Below the pieces are notes generated by a model. That model saw nothing but the letters and a program-made list of their open reading frames with translations, searched no databases and was not told where the DNA came from. Source: Saprospiraceae bacterium (lineage in GTDB: Bacteria > Bacteroidota > Bacteroidia > Chitinophagales > Saprospiraceae). Taken from it: 64,000 nucleotides of DNA. This document shows, one piece after another, positions 52,469-59,204 of the stretch (position 1 is its first letter; every line of letters begins with the position of its first letter). Both the position numbers and the translations under genes were made by a program. Where the stretch lies: contig BQJU01000011.1 in NCBI GenBank assembly GCA_021604865.1, positions 1-64,000 on the forward strand. Reading direction: 5' to 3'.

Positions 52469-52726
52469 TTATTTTTTTGGAAAAATAATATCCTTTAAAA
52501 TAAGGTATAAAGCTGCAAAAGTGGCCAATACGGCACCAAGCATGGTCAGGTACGGTTTATCTAGTTGGAAATATTCATCCAACTTTTTTCCACCGAGGGT
52601 CCCAATCAGAATAATAAAGGCCATTTGGAAGGCCATGCCGGAGTATTTCATATAGTCATCTACCCGGCCTCTGATTTTGGGATCATCCTTAGACTCCTGC
52701 TGGTTTTGCTTCTTTTCCTTTGGCAT
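52469..52726 (-). CDS. AtpZ/AtpI-family protein
   Basis: An 85-aa protein with a charged N-terminus (MPKEKKQNQQESKDDPKI) and two membrane segments (about 30-48 and 58-78). YMKYSGMAFQMAFIILIGTL and GKKLDEYFQLDKPYLTMLGA match the AtpZ/AtpI-type accessory proteins of F-type ATP synthase. The start overlaps the end of the bactofilin gene by 38 bp in another frame, an unusually long overlap. An internal ATG at MKYSG would remove the overlap but drop the charged tail. Confidence 0.75.
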   Translation of the reverse strand: MPKEKKQNQQESKDDPKIRGRVDDYMKYSGMAFQMAFIILIGTLGGKKLDEYFQLDKPYLTMLGAVLATFAALYLILKDIIFPKK

Positions 52727-53162
52727 CTTTTGTTCCTTCCTGCTGGAATCCTTTATGATTGATATTCATTTTTTGATTCAGTCCTCCCATATTACAAGTG
52801 ACGTTGAAGACACCGCCCGGTTGTACGATCAACTTACCAGTTGTTACATCGCCTTTCACCTGTGCGCTTTCCCGAACATTCAATAATTCTTCAACAATCA
52901 TAACCCCTTCAAAGCGACCTTCTACCACAGCGTTTTTACACTTTATCTCACCTTCGACGAAACCAGTTGGTCCGATGATGACTTTAGCTTCACAATTCAA
53001 CTTTCCTTTGATGGTACCATCAACACGAATATCGCTTTCAGCTTTGACCGAACCGTCAACAACCGTGCCTTTAACCAAACTATTCAGGGAATGGGTCGAT
53101 GGGGAAGCTGAACTAACTCCACCTTTGGATTTTGATTCCTCCTTCTTATTGTTACCAAACAT
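52689..53162 (-). CDS. Bactofilin (polymer-forming cytoskeletal protein)
   Basis: A 157-aa bactofilin. The central domain (about 30-130) is the regular right-handed beta-helix, with short repeats such as GSVKAESDIRVDGTIKG and AKVIIGPTGFVEGEIK. The N- and C-terminal tails are flexible and charged, as usual. It forms filaments without nucleotide, often at the membrane, and affects cell shape. Here it leads a minus-strand run with AtpZ-like and membrane-protein genes, the order known from other Bacteroidota. Confidence 0.93.
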   Translation of the reverse strand: MFGNNKKEESKSKGGVSSASPSTHSLNSLVKGTVVDGSVKAESDIRVDGTIKGKLNCEAKVIIGPTGFVEGEIKCKNAVVEGRFEGVMIVEELLNVRESAQVKGDVTTGKLIVQPGGVFNVTCNMGGLNQKMNINHKGFQQEGTKDAKGKEAKPAGV

Positions 53163-53503
53163 GTTATAGTGTTTTGATTTAAAAAATTGCTTAAATCCAT
53201 TAAACGGGGAATAGTTAACTGTTATTTATGCCGACCAGAAGATTTGATTCAAATAACTGGTGTATTGAATAGCCGGCCAGAAAATTTAATGAAATCTAAG
53301 GTAAAACTTTTTTTTGTCTCCAAAAGACAAATTAACTAAAAATCCGCCTTAATTCGATTTGGCAATAGCATTCTTTAGGGGTGTTGAACCTTCTAATTAA
53401 ATGCTCGATTTGACCTCTCCTGCAAAAACAATATCTCACAGATTATAAAAACCTGTGAGATATTGATAGGATACGGATTTTTTTAAATCTTGTTTCGTTA
53501 TCC
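53163..53503. other. Intergenic region between PorP/SprF and bactofilin genes
   Basis: A 341-bp gap. It holds the terminator of the PorP/SprF gene (53424-53465). The remaining 260 bp upstream of bactofilin are AT-rich with no recognised promoter or gene. Confidence 0.5.
53424..53465 (-). terminator. Terminator of the PorP/SprF gene
   Basis: Perfect 13-bp stem (53429-53441 with 53453-53465, loop of 11), followed on the minus strand by TTTTTG. Confidence 0.8.
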
Positions 53504-54556
53504 TTAGAAATTAGGGCAGTATACCCCACGACGTACCGGTCCGCAGATTTTGTAAGCCAATGCAAATTCAAATCCACCGTTGGCATTACTGGCTGGACGT
53601 AAGGGAGATACGTTGATATCGTAACTAAAGCCTAAGCTAAAATTGTCATAGTCAAACCGAGTCGAAAGAATAGCAGCATCATTCAGTACACCAGTCTCAA
53701 TTTTATTAGAGATACGTGTCCAGAGTCCGAATTGGAAGGCCTGATAAGCATTCCGGCCCCTGCTTAGAAGGAAGCGGAAACTGGTACCTGCATTGACCTG
53801 GAACGAAGGTCCCTGACTCATTACAATAACACCTGGCAGCAAACCAAAACGGTCACTTACCAAAAATTCTCCACCACCGTGGAAGGTAAACTTACTATAA
53901 AGCAAGTCTTCTTCAGTGCTACTAAACGATTGATTAGAGCGATTGAGGTGATGGAAAGAACCACCAAGGTAAAGGTTGTTGTTTTGGTCAAAAACCATAA
54001 ACCACAACAAACCGGCGGCCATATCTGCGAAAATGAAATTATCGCGATCAAAGCCATCCTCCATCGGATCTGCAGTATCGTCGAATCCACCTAAACCATC
54101 GTGCTGGGTACCCCAACGCAGTTTAAGGAAATCAATACTTCTTTGAGCGACACCACCTTCGGCGCCCACTACTAAATAGTGGCCATCGTTACGTCCACCA
54201 CCCATTTTCTTACTGTAGGCTAAAGACAGCTTTCCAGTCAGGGTCGCAAAATTAGCCTCACCGGCACGGTCTCCCCAAAATGTTCCACCAATGCCGAAAT
54301 AATCGTACCGACCTACAGGAATCCGCTGGTCATAAGAAACGGAATAGGTACTATAAGCATTCGACTTCAATACACTAGCCCATTGGTTGCGATAGTTGGC
54401 CGTCAGGCGAACGTTACAATTCATTACCCCTGTCATTGCCGGGTTGAGGTTCAATGGCGAAAGATAGAACTGGGAAAAATGAATATCCTGTGCAAAAAGT
54501 GAGAGCGAAAAACACATCACCAGACAGGCAATTAAAAAGGATTTGATACTCTTCAT
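53504..54556 (-). CDS. PorP/SprF family type IX secretion outer-membrane protein
   Basis: A 350-aa outer-membrane protein from the ATG at 54556 (open to 54568). Signal peptide MKSIKSFLIACLVMCFSLSL..FAQ. The mature start DIHFSQFYLSPLNLNPAMTG is the PorP/SprF signature, followed by RLTANYRNQWASV and many barrel strands. SprF helps secrete the surface adhesin SprB through T9SS; family members often pair with CHU_C-tailed proteins. The giant CHU_C protein in this window (14406) is a conceivable client but is 34 kb away. Confidence 0.92.
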   Translation of the reverse strand: MKSIKSFLIACLVMCFSLSLFAQDIHFSQFYLSPLNLNPAMTGVMNCNVRLTANYRNQWASVLKSNAYSTYSVSYDQRIPVGRYDYFGIGGTFWGDRAGEANFATLTGKLSLAYSKKMGGGRNDGHYLVVGAEGGVAQRSIDFLKLRWGTQHDGLGGFDDTADPMEDGFDRDNFIFADMAAGLLWFMVFDQNNNLYLGGSFHHLNRSNQSFSSTEEDLLYSKFTFHGGGEFLVSDRFGLLPGVIVMSQGPSFQVNAGTSFRFLLSRGRNAYQAFQFGLWTRISNKIETGVLNDAAILSTRFDYDNFSLGFSYDINVSPLRPASNANGGFEFALAYKICGPVRRGVYCPNF

Positions 54557-55113
54557 AGAAATGTCCATTTGTAAAGCTGCTTTCCTACAATATACGTTTA
54601 AATTAATAAGCTACAATATTAGCGAATGTCGATCAATTCAACAGCATAAATTCTGTTAAAAGACGACAATAAACCGGAATTGTCATCCTGAGGTCACCCA
54701 ATTGGGACCAATAAATCAGGAAAATTGGAGTTGAAAATGTTAATTTCCGTCTTACTTGCACTGAGACCAACCGGAAGAAATAACCGTTGGAAAGTAGTCC
54801 AGTTTCGAATCTCATTATATACTTGACTCGAACAACTGCATAAACGCTGCCCAAAGATAATTTATTATTTGAAACCGGAGTTGAAAAAAAAGTTACTTTT
54901 TAAATTCAGGCTTGAATTTGTTACCACAAGGGCTTATCTTTATCACCGCGTTGTGCATGGATGCATTTCTTGCATTCTGATTTTCAACATTTGAGCACAT
55001 GTTTATTATTAAACATGTCTCTAGAAACCCTTCACGACAACATCCACTCAAAAGATAAGTACTGCGTTTAGTGTTATTCATTAAACGAGAAGAACAATTA
55101 TAATCCCTGTGTC
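54557..55113. other. Divergent intergenic region
   Basis: A 557-bp gap between the PorP/SprF gene and the thioredoxin-SPOR gene. A candidate PorP promoter is at 54587-54616. A weak plus-strand candidate, TTG at 54912 and TATCTTTA at 54935-54942 (20 nt apart), could serve the gene at 55114. Two small minus-strand frames here (54633-54854, 54893-55081) show no protein-like features. Nothing else seen. Confidence 0.5.
54587..54616 (-). promoter_or_regulatory. Candidate promoter of the PorP/SprF gene
   Basis: On the minus strand TTG (54614-54616) lies 19 nt before TATATTGT (54587-54594), an imperfect TAnnTTTG. The leader would be about 25 nt. Confidence 0.4.
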
Positions 55114-56022
55114 ATGAACAAGATTGTCCCTATCTTAGCTCTTTGCCTATGTGCATTACCCCTCCATTATACCTATGCCTCTGTCCAATTTCTTGATGCT
55201 GACCTATCAACGGTGAGTGCAAAAGCGGCCCGTGAGGGTAAATTATATTTTGTGCATTTTACTGCTGGCTGGTGTATGCCTTGCCAATGGATGGAAAAAA
55301 ACACCTTTACAGATGAGGCCTTATCAAATTATACCAACAAAAACTACCTGGCTGTAAAGCTGGACATTGATCAATCCGAAGGATTGCATTATAAACAACA
55401 ATTTAAGATCACCATTTTACCGAGCATTTTAATTTTCAATGCCCAAGGTGTCATGGTTGACCGGATAGAAGAATCCCTGGATGCCATGCGCTTTCAGGAG
55501 CGCCTGCAAACCAACGACAGCCCCGGCAACCGGATCAGTGGCCAACAGGCTTCCGGCAAATTGGTTTCAGATATAATGCTTAGCCCAAAACCAATCCTGC
55601 AGCTATCCAGGCCAGCATTGGTTCCGGATGGTCAATCCAATATCGTTAAATACGAAGCCCTGGTCCCCTCACCTATTGTTACACCCTCCGCAGCTGAGTC
55701 AACGACCGCAGCTGTGTCCTTCGTTCACCAGCCTCCAATTCCTATCAAGCTGAGTAAACCCAACTGGGCCCCACGTTCCGATAAGGGTTTTGGTATACAA
55801 GTAGGCGTATTCAGTGAATATAGTAACGCCATAAAGGAGGTCAGGCGTCTCGAAGAAAAATTTGAAGTCCCCGTAAATCTATATGCTCAAAAGAAAAGTG
55901 AGCGAATGACTTATAAGGTTGTCGTTGGCCTGTTTAGTAGTCACGCAAAAGCAATCCAGTATCTCAATTACCTCAACAGAAATGATTTGGAAGGTTTTGT
56001 GAGGGATTTGGCTGAGTTTTAG
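55114..56022 (+). CDS. Periplasmic thioredoxin-like protein with C-terminal SPOR domain
   Basis: A 302-aa exported protein. Signal peptide at 1-22. The thioredoxin domain (about 25-130) has the redox pair Cys54-Met-Pro-Cys57 (AGWCMPCQWM) and a cis-Pro segment ITILPSILIF. A Ser/Pro-rich linker spans about 135-220. The SPOR domain (about 225-302) has GFGIQVGVFSEYSNAI and YKVVVGLFSS and ends FVRDLAEF, close to the tail of the subtilase at 23445 (FVRNLADLV). It probably handles disulfides near sites of cell-wall splitting; this is inference from the domains. Confidence 0.87.
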   Translation: MNKIVPILALCLCALPLHYTYASVQFLDADLSTVSAKAAREGKLYFVHFTAGWCMPCQWMEKNTFTDEALSNYTNKNYLAVKLDIDQSEGLHYKQQFKITILPSILIFNAQGVMVDRIEESLDAMRFQERLQTNDSPGNRISGQQASGKLVSDIMLSPKPILQLSRPALVPDGQSNIVKYEALVPSPIVTPSAAESTTAAVSFVHQPPIPIKLSKPNWAPRSDKGFGIQVGVFSEYSNAIKEVRRLEEKFEVPVNLYAQKKSERMTYKVVVGLFSSHAKAIQYLNYLNRNDLEGFVRDLAEF

Positions 56023-56072
56023 CATTGTGCCATTGGGAAACGGCAATAGTTGGGGGTAGATCGTAACAAAAA

Positions 56073-56192
56073 TAATCATTACTTTTATAATCGTTATTTT
56101 TGTAATCATTACTTTTGTAATCATTATATTTATTACGATTACATTTGTAATCATTATTTTTATCATCATTATAAAGATAACGATTTATAAAA
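56073..56192. repeat. Eight 15-bp tandem repeats upstream of hutI
   Basis: Consensus TAATCATTAyTTTTG. Units 1-6 differ at a few positions; the last two are more decayed. The period is exactly 15 bp throughout. The array ends 16 bp before the hutI -7 element. On the minus strand it reads as KNNDY-type pentapeptides in spurious frames. Confidence 0.9.
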
Positions 56193-56208
56193 GCTGCCAA
56201 CAACCCCG

Positions 56209-56216
56209 TATCTTTG
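56209..56216 (+). promoter_or_regulatory. -7 promoter element of hutI
   Basis: TATCTTTG is an exact TAnnTTTG match only 13 nt before the hutI ATG. The transcript would then have a leader of only a few nucleotides. A -33 element would fall in the last 15-bp repeat unit. Confidence 0.6.
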
Positions 56217-56229
56217 GCCTAAAATAATT

Positions 56230-57465
56230 ATGCCCAACCTGTTAATCACCAATATTAAGGAACTTATTCAAGCCCGTCCTAAAGCTCCTGCCAGGGTATC
56301 GGGTAAAGAAATGCAGCAATTGCCTACTCTAAAAGACGCTTTCCTTTTAGTAGAAAACAATAAAATTGAAGCATTTGGCAATATGACTGATTGCCCTAAG
56401 CGAGCAGATCAAATCATTGACGCAAGTGGTCGGATGGTTTTCCCGAGTTGGTGTGACTCCCATACTCATCTGGTATTTGCGGCCAGCCGTGAATCCGAAT
56501 TTGTCGACCGCATCAATGGCCTGAGCTATGCTGAGATTGCCGAAAAAGGTGGAGGCATTCTCAATTCTGCCCGCCGACTAAGAGAAATGCCGGAAACGGC
56601 CTTACTGGAATCCGCCCAGCGCCGACTGGAGGAAGTGATACAATTTGGTACCGGAGCGATTGAAATCAAAAGTGGCTACGGCCTAAGTGTTGAGGGGGAA
56701 TTAAAAATGCTGCGGGTCATTCGAAAATTAAAAGAACAAAATAACCTACCCATCAAAGCGACTTTTTTGGGTGCGCATGCCTTACCTATCGCCTATCGCC
56801 AAAATAGAGAAGGCTACCTGCAACTTATTCTTCAAGATATGTTGCCTCAAATTGCCGATGAAGGGCTGGCCGATTACATCGATGCTTTTTGTGAAAGGGG
56901 ATTCTTCAGCGTAGCCGAAACTGCCAGGATCATCGAAGCAGGGGCAAAATATGGCCTCAAAGCCAAAATTCACACCAACCAATTTAACTCCATGGGCGGT
57001 ATCGAAGCCAGTGTGGCTGGAGGAGCCATTTCTGTGGATCACCTGGAAGTGGTCAACGAGGCTGAAATTGAATGCTTGCTTGGTAGTCAAACCATGCCTA
57101 CGCTCCTACCCTCGGCTCCATTCTTTCTCAATGATCACTACCCACCTGCCCGCCAAATGATCGATGCTGGACTTCCAGTAGCATTGGCCACGGATTTCAA
57201 CCCGGGTTCAACACCCTCTGGCCGCATGTCTTTTGTACTTTCCCTTGCCTGTATCAATATGAAAATGCGCCCGGAAGAAGCCATTCAGGCGGCTACCCTG
57301 AACGGTGCTAACGCCATGGAACTCGACCGACAATTGGGATCCATTACACCTGGAAAATTAGCTAACTTTTTTATAACCAAGCCAATGCCTTCTATTGCTT
57401 ACCTGCCTTATGCTTTTGGAAGTGATTTGGTAGATCGGGTATTTATTGGCGGGATGGAGGTTTGA
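56230..57465 (+). CDS. hutI: Imidazolonepropionase
   Basis: A 411-aa amidohydrolase of the histidine-degradation pathway that opens the imidazolone ring to formiminoglutamate. Metal ligands include HTHL (about residues 78-81). The family block ESEFVDRINGLSYAEIAEKG follows directly, then IEIKSGYGL near 143, GAHALP near 180 and KIHTNQFNSMGG near 247. ATDFNPGSTPSGRM near 322 is also conserved. Length is normal. No other hut gene (hutH, hutU, hutG) is in the window, so the pathway is scattered. Its promoter sits beside the 15-bp repeats. Confidence 0.96.
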   Translation: MPNLLITNIKELIQARPKAPARVSGKEMQQLPTLKDAFLLVENNKIEAFGNMTDCPKRADQIIDASGRMVFPSWCDSHTHLVFAASRESEFVDRINGLSYAEIAEKGGGILNSARRLREMPETALLESAQRRLEEVIQFGTGAIEIKSGYGLSVEGELKMLRVIRKLKEQNNLPIKATFLGAHALPIAYRQNREGYLQLILQDMLPQIADEGLADYIDAFCERGFFSVAETARIIEAGAKYGLKAKIHTNQFNSMGGIEASVAGGAISVDHLEVVNEAEIECLLGSQTMPTLLPSAPFFLNDHYPPARQMIDAGLPVALATDFNPGSTPSGRMSFVLSLACINMKMRPEEAIQAATLNGANAMELDRQLGSITPGKLANFFITKPMPSIAYLPYAFGSDLVDRVFIGGMEV

Positions 57466-57673
57466 TAGGTTTCCAGTTTTGACAAAAAAAGATAAATCAG
57501 AAAAGCGGTTTTAAATTTTATTGTGGCGTCTCAAAACATTAAGAAGTGTTAACTTTTTCTTAACAAGTAATAGGAATCCATTATTTGTAGTTACTTAAAC
57601 AAACGCGTTTATCCCGAATATCCGAATTAATTCTCCCTGCACATTTTTTTATTGGTCTAAAAATTAAACCTCT

Positions 57674-58867
57674 ATGCAATGCAAACTTTGGGTGCTGGCT
57701 TTGCTATGTACCACACTAAACCTCTCTGCCCAATTTGTACAGGGACCAGACGGATTCTTTTATAATCTTGACGGCAGGTTAGGGCAAAACATCAATCAAA
57801 TTTCGGTGTCCTTTCTGGATATTGAAACCAACGCTGCCAACGTCGGTATTGCCAACATCTCCGTGGTGGCACCAAAACAAAGTCAGCAAAATTCGTTCAG
57901 CCAAAACCCCGCTCTATTGGCACGTGGCCTGGCCCGATGGGATGCGCATTTGGATTTTGCCCCCTGGCTACGCAATATGGAACAAGGAGCACCTCTTCTG
58001 TTGGACGGAGGCCTGGTACGCACCTTTGGCAATCGACATGCAGCGGGGTTACGTATTCGCTACTTTGATCTGGAAGGATTTCAGCTAGGTGCTACCGAAC
58101 CCTTTTTGAATTACGAATTTTCCATCACTGGCAATTATGCCTATCAAATCAGTCAGAAAATTTCTTTGGGTGTTGGTCTGAAATATTTTGACAGCGCCAT
58201 TCAGGATATCCAACCTAGTGCCGTACTAAAACCTGTAAGAAGTATTGCCCTGGATTTGGGGTTTCATTACCAAACTGAAAAAGAATTCACCGATGGTAGT
58301 AAACTGCATTGGAATCTAGGATTGGCCATCACTAATTTGGGCCCCAAAGTCAGCTACGTCGCGCATAGGGCCGAAAGATTGGAGTACCTGCCAACAGCAT
58401 TGAAAGCAGGTACCCTTTTCGGCTGGGAAAAGCCTCTTAAAAACGATCGCTCTCTCTTTTTAAATGTCACCTACCAAGCCTCAAAATTACTCACTCCTTC
58501 CACCCAACCATTTATCGATGACAACAATGATGGTGTTGAAGATTACCGACAATTTACCGCATTGGAAGGCATTCTTAAATCCTTTGGTGATGCTCCTGGA
58601 GGAAGTAAAGAAGAATGGTGGGAAATCACCCATAGATTTGGGTTGGAATCCTGGATGCATTGGGATAAAAAATTCAGCACCGCAGTCCGCGGAGGGTGTT
58701 ATTACCAACATCCCTATAAAGGAGGTCAGGAATATGGCACGCTGGGATTAAGTACCAAATACCAAAACCTTTTTCTTGACCTGGCTTATATCTATTCGAT
58801 TGGCAAAGGGGCAACCGCACTGGATGGGACCTGGGTTGCAGGACTAGGCTATAGGAAGGTGCTTTGA
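57674..58867 (+). CDS. PorV-like type IX secretion outer-membrane protein
   Basis: A 397-aa outer-membrane protein with a signal peptide (cleaved after NLSAQ). It has the PorV layout: NPALLARG and LDFAPWLRNM near the N-terminus, SFGDAPGGSKEEWWEITHRFG near residue 300, then GGCYYQHPYKGGQEYGTLGL and a C-terminal strand ending AGLGYRKVL. PorV shuttles T9SS cargo to the attachment complex. Because it is not next to porU, it may be a paralogue rather than PorV itself. A terminator follows at 58945-58976. Confidence 0.75.
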   Translation: MQCKLWVLALLCTTLNLSAQFVQGPDGFFYNLDGRLGQNINQISVSFLDIETNAANVGIANISVVAPKQSQQNSFSQNPALLARGLARWDAHLDFAPWLRNMEQGAPLLLDGGLVRTFGNRHAAGLRIRYFDLEGFQLGATEPFLNYEFSITGNYAYQISQKISLGVGLKYFDSAIQDIQPSAVLKPVRSIALDLGFHYQTEKEFTDGSKLHWNLGLAITNLGPKVSYVAHRAERLEYLPTALKAGTLFGWEKPLKNDRSLFLNVTYQASKLLTPSTQPFIDDNNDGVEDYRQFTALEGILKSFGDAPGGSKEEWWEITHRFGLESWMHWDKKFSTAVRGGCYYQHPYKGGQEYGTLGLSTKYQNLFLDLAYIYSIGKGATALDGTWVAGLGYRKVL

Positions 58868-58944
58868 AGGTACAATCAAACTACTCTCTATCAGTATTCA
58901 TTATGAGGAGGTGCCAATAGCAGGGAGAACACCTCCTAAATTGA

Positions 58945-58976
58945 GGGGGATCGGCCTTGGCTGATCCCCTATTTTT
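58945..58976 (+). terminator. Terminator of the PorV-like gene
   Basis: 11-bp stem (58946-58956 with 58959-58969, one G-T pair) followed by ATTTTTC. A second hairpin at 58906-58937 precedes it. Confidence 0.8.
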
Positions 58977-59121
58977 CTTTATTGAATAATTGAGGCATGG
59001 GCGTTATTCGAAAAGAATAAACCATGACTCGTATTTTTATTCACCCTAGAGGGGCAGTGAGCGAGGAGTAGACGCAGCGTGAAAATCCTAGTATTTTCTC
59101 TGCGTTATCTCAACGTACTTC

Positions 59122-59136
59122 GCGCCTCAGCGGTGA
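59122..59136 (-). repeat. Dispersed repeat end, inverted copy of 45999-46013
   Basis: Minus strand reads TCACCGCTGAGGCGC, identical over 15 bases to 45999-46013. Both are followed by AG/CGCAGAG-type words within 30 bp. Likely copies of an extragenic repeat family. Confidence 0.6.
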
Positions 59137-59204
59137 AACTTTTCCTGACTCCTAAGTAAAGTACTCACTCGTTGGCATAACTATGCCCACTCCTCATTGA
59201 ATAA

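Larger units (their letters stand above)
58868..59204. other. Intergenic region with two hairpins and a dispersed repeat
   Basis: A 337-bp gap between the PorV-like gene and sucA (convergent). It holds a hairpin at 58906-58937 (8-bp arms), a terminator at 58945-58976, and at about 59090-59140 a repeat segment shared in inverted orientation with 45999-46013. Confidence 0.6.

Noticed and set aside
54633-55081. Two small minus-strand frames in the 54.6-55.1 kb gap
   Set aside because: No domain, signal or conserved-looking segment; normal noise for an AT-rich gap.
56073-56192. Possible CRISPR array
   Set aside because: Units are 15 bp without spacers, and there are no cas genes.
55879-56203. 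Asn/Asp/Lys/Tyr- or Ile-rich frames
   Set aside because: They are readings of the 15-bp DNA repeat and the end of the thioredoxin-SPOR gene.
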